Shown here piece by piece: positions 11,394-22,616 of a DNA stretch of 64,000 bases. The notes beneath the pieces were generated by a model that was not told where the DNA came from, made no database searches, and saw only the letters and a program-made list of their open reading frames with translations. The DNA is taken from assembly GCA_910574455.1 (NCBI GenBank), contig CAJSYZ010000002.1, positions 149,671 to 213,670 on the forward strand. Direction: 5' to 3'. Both the position numbers and the translations under genes were made by a program. The stretch is from Trichaptum fuscoviolaceum (lineage: Eukaryota > Basidiomycota > Agaricomycetes > Hymenochaetales > Trichaptaceae). The number at the start of each line of letters is the position of its first letter. The stretch's first letter is position 1.

Positions 11394-13372
11394 TTCAAAA
11401 GGTCTTTGAATTCTCTTTGCGTTCATATGGTTTCGATTATACTCCTTTCGTAGCACACTCGTAATGATGATCTTTGCTTCTTCCGCTCTTTGCCTCAACA
11501 CCCATCCACTCTGGATATATTCAACTCAAAATATCAATAATACAATCAATTTGAAGACAAAACGACAGAAATATGCATGTTTTGACTCATAACAAAATCA
11601 GCAAGGGTCAAAACGCCATCCAGCATCTTCTCCTCCATCTTCCCTCAGCACACGAAGCCTGGCTAACAGGGATCGGGCTTGCTTCAAATTATGCGTACGC
11701 ACGCCAGACCTTCACGTGGCCACTGAAATGCCCAGGGTACTCATACAGACATCTCGCTCGAGTCGCAGTTTCTTGTCTTACTCAAACTCGAAGTCAATTA
11801 ACGCCTTCCAGTGGTACTCAGGGTACCAGAGTGGCTGCTGAAATTTCTCAACGTTTAATACGGATTCCGCTCGATAACCATAAACGAGCACCGACTCCAA
11901 CTATATGGATTAAATCCATGCTGAGAAGATCGTTGAATTCTATTTGATGAAAGTTTTGTAGAGCGTTTGCACACCGCCAAGGTCTCGAGGCTCGATAGAG
12001 TGTTAGCTATCAATCCAAATAATAGAAACAAAGGCAATTTTGTCGAGCACAAGTTGGATATAGCTTTTGAAATTTTCCTGCTACTGGTAGTTCAAGCCGT
12101 GGACCTCGAAGCTCGCAACCTGAGCCACAACTTTGCAAGTGGGAATTCCTTTTGAGAAACCACTTGTAATGCTGCTCCGTATGCTTACTATATCCGATCA
12201 TGATTCTGCGTGAACGGATATTAGCAACTGCAATAACTTATATGGAACAGACAACGTACTTTGATTTCTACATCTTCCGAGTCTACCTCTTCGCACAATG
12301 CTTAGTCCAGCCACAGATACACATATTGTCTCCGGTGACGCTTAAGTCAGCCAGGAATACTCTTAAAGGTGAGGGACCCGGTTTATTCTGCTCTCAATGT
12401 CAACCTCTGACATATCTTCGTCTAGAAGTGATCTCAACAAGTCTTCTTCGATACTGACACAATTGAATCACACCATGCAAGCTCCTCCATCGTGTAAAAT
12501 CTCTTCCTCATATCAGATCTCCGCTCTCATAGAGCAATATTCTCCTGTACCTAATCCCCTTTTACTAATCGAACTTCATGTAGTCAGTGTAAAGACCATG
12601 GGACTTGAAGCGGCGCGATATGTCAGAGCGAACTGATGTCGATTAGAACACCTTGTTCCACATTTGTTCCACAGTGTACCTACCAGGCAGATATCCCTAA
12701 ATCAGTCACGTATTCCTTCAATCATAATTTTATCTTTGCGAGAGCACTAAATATAGCATGATAGTCAGAAAGGATACTATCATTAAGCCATTGCTTCTCA
12801 AACATGGTTGAAAAGCTCATAGGATAACCACTAGAGGCTCTCGGAACGTGGTGGATTACATGAGAGAAGAATCACTGCAAGCACTAAAGATTATTCATTT
12901 CTAATTCATCACCGTTTTCCAACTCGTATAATTAATTCCTTCAACAGCCCCTGCTTTGTACCTTATCTACATCACAACAGACCGCAAAAGAACCACATCG
13001 CACATTCCCTCAATCACTAAATGACTTCTCCCTTCTGTACCATAACCTCAATATTTAATTACCCCCATCAGCCACGCCAGCACAATGCAATAGATCATAT
13101 ACATATCCATGCCAACTCTCTATGTCACTTATCGTTGTGACTTGTAACAGACGGTTATCCGCTCAATTTCCAATAGTCGAACATGAAGTTGACTACACAA
13201 AACGCATCACAAAAGACTCATAATTATATTGCCAATCCTCTACCACTTCATCTCTAAAGAATGGCTGACTTATAATTAGATAGGCATATTGCCTCCTCCA
13301 ATTTCGAGTATATTGAAAGAAGCTAGAATTGCTATATTGATCTATGTAACCAGCCAAAAACCCACATAGATA
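11394..13372. other. no supported gene
   Basis: Only short, unrelated frames. Some minus-strand stretches near 12000 look weakly leucine-rich, as in the neighbouring F-box gene, but I could not align them convincingly. AT-rich spacer 3' of the F-box gene. Confidence 0.4.
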
Positions 13373-14863
13373 TCACATATTGCCACAATCGACACAATCT
13401 ACACATCTAATAACTATGTCGGTATTCGCTAGGCTCTCCGTCATCTTCTCAAGAAATCCGACCTCCAACATATTGCAATCACTATACGAAATCCTCTTCA
13501 ACTCATGCCTACCATCCAAGACCATTCTTCCCTTGCCATCGTCTCTAAATGCTTCCATTGGTAAGTCCGAAACTGAGATCTTCAATGTCGAGGTTGTCAA
13601 TGGAAGATTATATAGTATGTCATCAATCAGATAGAGCCGACATCTTCTCCATTCATCCTCTCCCAGATCTCCCGTGGCATTTCCCATTTCCAACAACTCG
13701 CACCTGGAGATCTTGAGGAAAAGAGTTTTAAGTTTTCCGAATCTTCTCCCCAAGACTTTAAGCCAAGCTCTACACCCCTCCGCTATTGAATTCCTATGTT
13801 CCCCATCTTCCAAGCAGACTTCGATTTTCAGGAATCCGATATTGCAAGTATGGAAAATGTCTTTGAACACTTTGAATGCAGCTTCGTCCGCGTTCATAAA
13901 CGTCACGGACAACCTCTCTAGCCATGGTATGGCAATTTCCACTTTCCCTTCAACGTTCCAAATGTCCTCCGTGTAAAGATAAATCTCGAGATCTTTCAGG
14001 CTCTCAATACGCATGAAGAACGCTGCCGCTTCCTTTAGTTGTGTATCGCAGATACTGAAGGAACACGATGTCAAAGAAGGCGCATGAATCGAGGGAAAGC
14101 TTAGTGCCATCGACTGGCTATCGTCTATCGATTTTAACGATGGGAGTGACCAGTTTCTGTAGAAACATCTGTCATTCGCCTCTTCCGTTTCTTCAATCCC
14201 GTAAACTTTCATGTACTTCAGGTTCGTCATCTCCGCAGTTCCATAGTACTCCCGAATCATATCCGAAGTTTCCGCTCGAATTGTGAATGTGGCGGACCTC
14301 CATTTCCAGCACAACGATAATAACTTTCGAATCGAGACCAGATTCGCCTGAAATGATTTCCCTTTGATGATGACTTGGCCAAATGTCTTTTCTTCATCAA
14401 TTACGACATCACAACAGAGGTCTTTCATTCTCCGTGTGATCATTTCAATTAAATCGACATTCATGGTGTTGCAAAGGCAGACTCGTGACCACAAGACAGC
14501 GGTGTCGATAATGATTGCCCGAAGACTACTCGATAGCGCAGATACCGTTATCATATCCCGAATTGAGCTTGTCAGATTAAGACACATTAATGTCAGAATC
14601 TCGACTGGAAGACATTTTAGATAGTCCTTTCTTCTGGACGCCTCGCCAATATTGAGACCTGTCCTTAAAGATCCCTGACGAGTTCTGCATGACATATTTC
14701 AATATAATATAAGTACAGTTTAGAAGCGTATGAAACTTCTGACTTACACATCCCGCGCATTTTGATTCAATTTCAAAGCATCACAATCCCCTTCATCACT
14801 TGCAACTGAAACAGTATTGTTGCAGCCAGACAATCTCATCACACCATCGGTCTTCTGCGACAT
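13373..14863 (-). CDS. F-box protein with leucine-rich C-terminal region
   Basis: Two exons, 14863-14748 and 14684-13373, are joined by a 63-nt GTAAGT...CAG intron and give 475 residues. The start at 14863 was chosen because the splice restores the frame exactly. The F-box lies at about 63-110 (CLPVEILTLMCLNLTSS... through AVLWSRVCLC). The remainder is an irregular leucine/serine-rich repeat region (for example IPWLERLSVTF) typical of the large Agaricomycete F-box families. The F-box is expected to bind Skp1 and present substrates to an SCF ubiquitin ligase. Targets cannot be predicted. The broken gene at the left edge is a paralogue sharing sequence from the F-box to near the C-terminus, so this is one surviving member of a local pair. 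Confidence 0.85.
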
Positions 14864-15196
14864 CTTCTCAACAGTCTATATCATTCAACATTAGACGATA
14901 AAGCACATGACTCACTGCAGCAATGGACGAATACTCACATTCACAGATCAACCTTTCCTAAACAACCGCTCGAGTCCTCGACACGATATCTTCCAGCGTC
15001 AGCGCAATGTATTTTCAATAGAGACGACAGTGTCTTAGACAACCGAAGATGATAGAATGAGAGTAACAGAGAAGCGCAGCATCCTCACGGATGCACAGTC
15101 TCATTAACGTTTTTGCTGGCACGTGATACCAACAATGCGCCCGCAGCATTATACCATAAAATATATAACAAAGCACGGCCACATCCACTCTTATAT

Positions 15197-15375
15197 AACA
15201 AGCAGTTAGAGGCTGTAAGTAAACTCACAGCAGAGCCCGCGACCCGTGGATCAACATGAAGGAAGTGCTATCCTTTTTTACAAGCAGTTATCTCATAGGC
15301 ACCCGGAGATGGGTACAAAGTGTTATGGAAAGAAAGCAAAAATCATTTTTACATACAGAAGTCTATTAGTACTAT
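15197..15375. repeat. dispersed repeat, copy 1
   Basis: Shares AACAAGCAGTTA-AGGCTGT, CTCACAGCAGAGCCCGC, ACCCGGAGATGGG and TGTTATGGA-AAAAG with 16560-16700 in the same order. Copy 1 has an extra 70 bases between the second and third blocks. Confidence 0.7.
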
Positions 15376-15429
15376 CTATACAATTGAATACTTCATGGAC
15401 TTCAACTGCCCGAGAAGGTGGCATGTAAA

Positions 15430-16550
15430 GTAGATGTTGCCCCCCAGCAACCAAAACAGTGCCACAATTGTCACCAGAGCACTGGTCACGGGCAAGCCTG
15501 ATCACATCACCGCAGATGGCCTCGAGAATGGAGGTAGTTCCAAGTGATCGCAGCTAACAGGTACTTGATGCCTGTACGGCCGAGCAGCCCAAGGTCCACT
15601 TACCGCCAACGCCCTCGCTCACCCAGACATACCCAACCCACTCTGGTGCGCAGTACAACTGTGCACCCATTGTCTTCCTGCCCAATGACTGAGCCCTCCC
15701 CGAGCATGGCTACTCGAGCCGCACCTATGACAACTACAGTGTATCACCACTCCTTTGAACATGCCCCTTCCTTTGAACAATCTACAACACTGGAATGAAA
15801 AATGAACATATTCACTTCAAACTTTGTATTAGTCTTTGTTTATATGTTCTTGTGTGTCTTGCTTTTTTTTTATATTTTTAGTTGAAGAAATTGCAATGTT
15901 ATTGCATGAAATGCACAAAATTAAGGCAAATTTTGCTCATGTGCACTTTTGGATGGCTTACATTAATTCTGCAACATATTTCTACTCTATTTTTACAGCA
16001 CTGGTATGCTATATACCCTACTGTATCCCTTTAAAAAATACTCTTATATGTTTTAGTGAGTGTCAGCTCTTGCAATAAAATTGTAAAGTGGATGAGCTCT
16101 CTGAAGGTAGCAAGAGTGTGACGAACCGCACCTCCTTTCCGCGTGAAAGGTCTGTGACACGAGTCGGACGAGAGTGACGGCGTTGTGTCGCCACCTCTCG
16201 AGCTCAACGGCGCCGTGCCTGGCGTGTCAATGCCGCCCTATCCGTACGGCCCATTCACGATGTCAACCCAGGAGCAGTTCGAAAAGGCGCTCACCTTCCT
16301 CCCCGCATGCGTCGTCCGCGCCGTCGAGTAGCTTGATGAGCAGTCACAGCAGCAGTAGTAGTAAGAAGTTGGATGAGGAACAGGCTTGCAATGCGAGTCG
16401 TGCGACAGGTTGAGCAAACAGGCAAAACCGCGTGAGAATAACCTGCTATGAAAAGTAATTTCGGTACCGAAAGTGCACGTCACATGACTTTTTAAGTTTT
16501 GGCGGAGAATCGACACAGTTGCGTTTTCCTAAGGTACCCTAGCGACCCCT
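15430..16550. other. no supported gene
   Basis: Spacer between the two repeat copies. It contains a T-rich stretch (15800-16080) and a CAG/TCG-rich low-complexity part (16290-16400). No gene was recognised. Confidence 0.4.
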
Positions 16551-16559
16551 AGGTCGAGG

Positions 16560-16700
16560 GAACAAGCAGTTACAGGCTGTGAGTTCCTCACAGCAGAGCC
16601 CGCTACCCGGAGATGGGCATGAAATGTTATGGAGAAAAGGGAAATTTATATTCTTTAGACATACATACAGAACTATCACAATACTGTCCAAGAGTTTTCT
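16560..16700. repeat. dispersed repeat, copy 2
   Basis: Diverged direct copy of 15197-15375, lacking the extra internal 70 bases. Confidence 0.7.
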
Positions 16701-16984
16701 TTTGAGACAAGCGTAAGGTTGAAATCTCGCGGATCGTCCAAGGAGCATGCACCAAAGTTGCTGGGGATTTTGTGCTCTACCAATAATACATGTACTAGTA
16801 GTAAACCTTTTTTAAGTTTTTTTCCTAACACTTGATCCTTTCTTTCCATAGCCTCAGGAAAACCAAGTATTTTCTGCTACCAGTGAAAGTTACTTACAGT
16901 AAATAAACATCACTTAAATGTCCTGAGAGACTTATTCAGGATTGGCACTGAAATCAGTGTTGTTGAGTTAAAACAGTGCTTCAA

Positions 16985-17032
16985 TCAGTCAGTCAGGTCA
17001 GTCAGGTCAGACATTCAGGCAGTTCAGTCATT
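16985..17032. repeat. CAGT/CAGGT microsatellite
   Basis: Short repeats of TCAGTCAGG and TTCAG types. They lie immediately beyond the 3' end of the TFIIF alpha copy. Confidence 0.7.
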
Positions 17033-17079
17033 CAATCACTCAAATATATTAAGTAGATAATAATATCATAAACACAAAA

Positions 17080-18950
17080 TAAGTACAATAGTAAGTAAAC
17101 TAAGAACTCGCCGCCTACCCACAAGCGGGCTCGTCTCCCGGCTCCTACTGCCTTTCGAGTTGGCATCGACGGGCGCGGAGGGGGACGCTGCGCACTTCGC
17201 AACGACACTGTCCGCTGACGCTGACACTCAGCACGAGCGGCGTTGGTGCCGGTTCTGTCTTGATTTGAGTAGGCGCGGGAGAACCTGAGCGTGAGAGTGG
17301 GTTGGAGGGTGGGCGGCGGGACGAGGGCTTGGATCCAGCAGAAGACGTGGGCGCTGCTGTCGGTGACGGACCTTGTGAGCCAGAACACTGTTGTTGTGTT
17401 GTTTGTTGTTGGGCTACTCCAGCAGCTATGACTTCTGGTTCCTCTTCTTCCTCGGCCTTACGAGTAGTATTATCAGCAGATAAATGTCATGAAGTACAAG
17501 CCACTTACCGAGGAGGCACAAGGATTTTCATCTTCATTGCTATCGTATGCGCTATTCTTTTCAATCTTACGGACAATTTGCTTGCCTGCACCCGTTAACT
17601 GCTGCTCTGTTTCCTCATCTTCGTCTGATTCGTCTATATAACCCTCTCGTGTCTTATTTGCCATGCAATATTCACGCGTTTGACGTTCCTGGATAACAAA
17701 TAATAAAGTTCATTTATCGAATAGTGAGAGAGAAAGAATTGAACAAACCTCAATCTCCTTGGCCTCTTCATCACGGCCCCACGGGTGTCCTCAACATCCA
17801 TCTTCTCTTCATCATCTGCAAACTCCTCCTCCATCTCAACCAAGTCGCCCTTGTCCCCTCTGTGCCTTTCCCACCTCCGACTATTATCAACACCCTCTTC
17901 ATCATCTTCCTCGAATAGCCCGCCACAGTCTTCAGTCTCCTTCCCCGGGGCCCTGTGAACTGCCCCCCATATCATACACGAGACTCGTGCCAGTCATGGC
18001 ACCGCTCGCAATCGGCGCAGAGATACCATTCGCTGCGTTATTGCGCAAGCGCATCGACTAGTGGTCCATCTCGCGATTCTTCTCCATCTTTCCCATCAGC
18101 TTCTCCGCTCCCTCAAGGCTCGGCACGATCTTGCGCAGGCACTAACTTGAACATCTGGTCCGCTGCGGGCATGAACAGCGCATGCGTCTTGGTCTTCGCC
18201 GCCTCCTCCATCCGTCCCACCCATACCTTGCTGCCCGTCCCATCCTCCACAACCCAGGGATACCGTTCCTCTCGACGCTCTATCGGATATGCTCGGGCAC
18301 CAGGAACACCTGCCGAGTCTTCTTCTGAAACTTGCGTTTCCGCTTGCCTTTGTCTTTGTCTTTGACGTCCTTCCGATTTGCCTCGTTGTGGATCGACCGC
18401 TCCTCTGCATCGACCATGACTATACGTCCGTCTGCACCAATGACGGGCTTCCCATCTGCCCCTAACATCCGCTTCATGGGCACCTGCGACGCCAACCACA
18501 CCCTCACTAGTAGGGTCACGGCGTAGCTCCTTGTGGTTGAGCTTCACGGGCCGCGGCCACATACTGATGTCGACTGGTTTCCGTGAGTCGAACTTCATCA
18601 CGTCGTATTGCCACCCATGCCTGTCGCAGCTGAAGAGCTTGAACTCCTGGTACAGCGCGTCCTCGCCTCTGACAGCCGTGAACGTCAAGGCAAAAGACGA
18701 CCCGGAGCCCTTGACCCTGATCTCAGACTTCGGCTCGAGCTTCACCAGCCACTTCCCTGTATCTGGCTCTGTCTTGACTTTCGGCTTCGGTCGCGACGGC
18801 GGCGCTGGGTATGGCTTTTGGACCTGCACCAGGATGAGTCGGTACGGATTCTTTTGGAAGAGCGTGGGCTCTCTTTTTTCTCGCTTTATCTTCCGCAGAG
18901 GTGGACTTGTGCGTCGAATGGCTGAAGTGGAAGGCAACGCCATTGAGAGC
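17080..18950 (-). pseudogene. TFIIF alpha subunit (RAP74/Tfg1) pseudogene
   Basis: Minus-strand segments in order match the largest TFIIF subunit, which binds RNA polymerase II and stabilises the preinitiation complex. They are: EFKLFSCDRHGWQYDVMKFD with PVDISMWPRPVKLN (about 18640-18530); KPVIGADGRIVMVDAE (18450) and KKTRQVFLVPEH in a second frame (18330); REERYPWVVEDGTGSKVWVG and THALFMPAADQMFKLVPAQ back in the first frame (18260-18130); LEGAEKLMGKMEKNREMD; an acidic stretch with EDFADDEEKM-like sequence in a further frame; and REGYIDESDEDEE with LTGAGK (17640). Two introns with good GT-AG ends survive (17758-17701 and 17517-17467). At least three frameshifts and a TAG at about 18061 separate conserved blocks. 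A functional copy is expected elsewhere, since the protein is essential in studied fungi. Confidence 0.85.
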
Positions 18951-19364
18951 GTTCATGCCGTTCAAGCGGAAGAAGTATTGATTATCGTCCGACGTCATGT
19001 TGATAATCGCAGCCAAATCAGGAGGCAGCAGCATCGTCGGTGTACGACCACGGCCAATATACAAAGCTCTGAAGGTGATGCCACCCGGTAATAAAGAAGT
19101 AGTTCTTGTTGACACTTGCCGCACACGAGCATGCAGCTGTGGTCCATTCTGTCAGTGCGTCCAATACAACTTGAGTGCTGTTGTTGATACAAATGGCGTC
19201 GATGTCGAGTGCCTTGATCACCATGCATACAAATGTCTTGCGATTCGCCATCGCTTAAGGATTCCACTCCGTCAGACGATCTTGCAATGTTAACTTGCTC
19301 AGTTGAAGCTTTCAATTCGAATGAACACCAAAGGCCACCAGGTCGCCATGCCGGAGCATTACCA

Positions 19365-19510
19365 CTATACAATTTATGTTCAACACAACATTTACATCAA
19401 TGATCAAGACTGGCGCTTATCAAAAAGGCGTGAGAATCATGATAAGCAAACGACATATTTAATTATAACAGATATTGTGATATAATAAAGTTACACAATT
19501 ATATAAAATA
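19365..19510. repeat. AT-rich direct repeat, copy 1
   Basis: Related to 19598-19735. Shared elements in order are CAATTTATGTT, GCGCTTATCA, GCGTGAGAAT, GATATAATA and TACACAATTATA. Confidence 0.65.
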
Positions 19511-19597
19511 CTCTTCATGATCTTCTTTAATTGTAGTAGATTATATCAAGCGTCATTAATCCTAGTAAAGACAGATAATCTACATTACCAACATACA

Positions 19598-19735
19598 ATT
19601 GATGTTTAACAATATGTTTACGTCACAACCATAACTAGCGCTTATCACAAGAGCGTGAGAATGACTACTAACAATCCTAATATTAGAAAATAACATTTAT
19701 TATGATATAATATAAGTACACAATTATAGACCGCT
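19598..19735. repeat. AT-rich direct repeat, copy 2
   Basis: Diverged direct copy of 19365-19510, leading into the minisatellite block. Confidence 0.65.
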
Positions 19736-19844
19736 GTCAGAGCCAGCTTGCTCACATTATGAATGAATGTGTAAACCACAATGAATATAACAAACAAGAT
19801 TTCTGTACTTAACAATTGCTCATAAAAGTCCCAAAATAGGATTC

Positions 19845-20215
19845 CAGCACCGTAGTATACAAATCCAACCCAGGAGAAATAATATCCAACAAAAATGTGC
19901 TTGAGAAATAAAATCCAACCCTTTGGAGAAATGATATCCAACCCACAGGAGAATTGAAATCGGGCGAAAACAGAATCTAAATCTGATAACATGCGGAAAT
20001 AAATTCCAACCCACTGTAGAATACATTTTCAACCCCCTGAATGCTTTATTTATATCTGACCCCTCACAGAATTAATATCCAACCCCGCAGTAGAAATGAT
20101 ATCCAACCCCTCGCAGAATTAATATCCGACCACCTGCAGAAATGGTATCCGACCCCTTACAGTATCAATATCTGACCACTTGTAGAAATATTTTCCAACC
20201 CTCAGTAGAAATTAT
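19845..20215. repeat. ATCCAACCCC minisatellite, left arm
   Basis: About a dozen degenerate units of roughly 25-30 bp, each containing AT(A/C)CCAACCC or TATCCGACC followed by GAGAAAT- or CAGAAAT-like sequence. The right arm (20625-20980) carries the same motif in the opposite orientation. Confidence 0.75.
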
Positions 20216-20304
20216 ATAGCTTGTCCGAGTCCCCGCCACAAATGGAATGCTTTGATTGAAGCAAGATGTCTGTACTTATCGTTTGCTCATGAACTTCGTC
20301 ACAA

Positions 20305-20392
20305 TCAATGGCCGAGAAACTCGCCAGATCCGGCTCCGTCAAGGACTCACAAAGAAGTATATGGCCGTTCATGTATTTAATCACGGTCTTAT
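20305..20392. repeat. internal module of minisatellite block, copy 1
   Basis: The module GCCGAGAAACTCGCCAGATC...GGCTCCGTCAAGGACT, ending ATTTAATCACGGTCTT, recurs at 20999-21088 in direct orientation. Confidence 0.75.
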
Positions 20393-20624
20393 CGATATAC
20401 AACCTCATAGCCCACATTGGTTCCTACTACTTCCTCAGCAACACGCGCTGCAACGCTCTTCTCAGCAACGCAACGCAGCTGCTTGCAGGCTTGAGAAGGT
20501 GCTGCGGTAGTTGTGTTGTCTTGCCCAAACCCGTCTCTGCAAATTGTGTGCGGGAACCTTTTGAATCGCCTCCAGTAGTTGATTGCGGGATAGAATTAGT
20601 TCCAGGGGATGGATATTAATAATG

Positions 20625-20980
20625 CACGGGGTTGAAATTTAATACTCAGGGTAGTTGGAATTGAATACTACAAGGGGGTTGGATTTCAATGAAATACTTC
20701 CGGTGGTTGGATTCAGATAATGCACGGGTTGGAATACAATACTACAGGGCGGTTGGAAATTATTACTATGGGGGGTTGGAAATTATTACTCCAGAGGGGT
20801 TGGATATATATATCCCATGATGTTGGGATTTATTACTGAAATCGTCAGATATCATTTCTCCCGGGCGTCAGATTTATATACTTTTATATAGTATGGGGGG
20901 TCAGATTTGTATATTACGGGGGGTCAAATATTATTAAAACAGCCGGTTGGATTTATATACTACGGTGCTGGAATTCCATC
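20625..20980. repeat. GGGGTTGGAT minisatellite, right arm
   Basis: Degenerate units with GGGGTTGGAT or GGGTCAGATTT and ATACTAC. This is the reverse complement of the left-arm motif, so the two arms could pair as a large imperfect inverted repeat around the unique centre. Confidence 0.75.
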
Positions 20981-20998
20981 TTGCATAAAAGTCATCAA

Positions 20999-21088
20999 CA
21001 GCCGAGGTTGAGAGCCTCGCGAGATCTGGCTCCGTAAAGGACTTAGGAAGAAGCATATCATCGTTTCATATATTTAATCACGGTCTTG
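20999..21088. repeat. internal module of minisatellite block, copy 2
   Basis: Direct copy of 20305-20392, placed outside the right arm. Confidence 0.75.
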
Positions 21089-21099
21089 TCACTTGAAAA

Positions 21100-21770
21100 G
21101 TCCTCGAGACAGATTGCAAATTCAATCCTATAGCCACCTTGGTGTGTACATCCTCAGCAATACCCATGTAGCAAATAACAAACGGGATAGGGGCTTAAAC
21201 AATTAAGACCAAAATCAAAAATAAGTGAAGGACGTAAAACACATATGAGAACCTATTCTTTACAGATAATAACATCCCACAACCAGCTAGTTACTCGCAA
21301 AGCCTAAACGTCTCTCAAGATATTAACCTTAAGCTATCTATTTCATTTGTGTTATGATTTATTCAGAGCTCCATACAGATACACATATGTCATGTTTATT
21401 TAAAATATACAAATGAAGAAATCATTCCAGCGTGTGCCCAATGAGACCTTTGAATAGCCTTATTGTCTTTTTCATACAGGACGAAGATATACAACACTTC
21501 AAACATCACCTGTATGCAATACAGCAGGGAGATGACACATACTATGTCAGCAACGGAAGTGATTCCGTCTCTCACAACAAACTTGACCTTCACTTCAGCG
21601 GCACGGTTCCAATGAAGACAACATTCAGACTGTTAACAATCTAACGTATCTTTCTACCATAAAGTAATCAATCCCAACCTTAAATTTCATATAACACTTG
21701 ACGTTTTTTTCTGCAATATTTGCTTCAGAAAAACTTGATCTAATGTCAATGGCTGACATGTATAATTTAC
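21100..21770. other. intergenic, no gene seen
   Basis: AT-rich. No supported gene or repeat. Confidence 0.45.
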
Positions 21771-21929
21771 AGGGATGCTGAACTACATATCTTATCCGAC
21801 AGCCACATCAATAGCCGACGAGTCAAGCCAGCCGTCCCCTGGGCACTACCAACCACGAAAAGACCTCTTTGAAGCCTTTATAAGCACCAACGGAGGCGAG
21901 GGTGGGTGTGTTGCGAAATATTTGAGGTC

Positions 21930-22560
21930 TTCATCATGCGTCGCCGCTGTCTTGAGGCTTGAAGACGTCCTTCATGCCGTGGTTGATGAGGATAAAAAGA
22001 CACGAGTCACACGACGCGACTTGATGCGTGACGTACGCGTGCTCCCGCTTGTCACGAGTTGTGTTATGTCTTCGAAGTCCTTCCAATTCGATCTTGCGCT
22101 CCTGCACGCTGCCGTCTGTGGTTGGCTATCTAGAAAGAAAGGCTCCCTCGAAGGATGCTGAAGTGAAGAATTGGACTGGCAGGTTCGTGTGGGAGAAGCC
22201 GCCCTTGAGCTCGCTGAAAAGGTCCTTGCTCAAGAGCGACTTAGGTTGCCGAGGGGCCGACGAGTCAAGCCCAAAACCGAAGAGAGGCGCAGCCTCTGAC
22301 GAGGAGAAACCTCGGCAAACCCACAAGGAAGGCTAGACCGACCGAGGTCTCTATAACCCGTGTAGATAGACAATGAAATGCAATACTCACCTTATTCTAC
22401 CTCTATTCTACACCACTGATGTTCGTCGCATCCACTGCGCTTTGATATAGCAGGTGGCATCAGCTGCTTTGAAAGCGCGTAGCGTCCTCTGCTTTGAAAG
22501 CGGGTGGCGTCCGCTGGGCAGTCAAGGCTGCATACTGGGAATGTCCACTATCTAACAATG
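21930..22560. repeat. dispersed repeat, copy 2
   Basis: Longest copy of the repeat also found at 5442-5905 and 6362-6515. It ends directly at the 43-bp tandem array and includes the same CTTTGAAAGCGGGTGGCGTC-type degenerate units near 22450-22530. It has no recognisable transposon protein. Confidence 0.75.
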
Positions 22561-22616
22561 ATTCGGGTGGCACGAGTAAGGCCTCGTCCGAATGGGCTTG
22601 TTATAGCGAGACCGAG

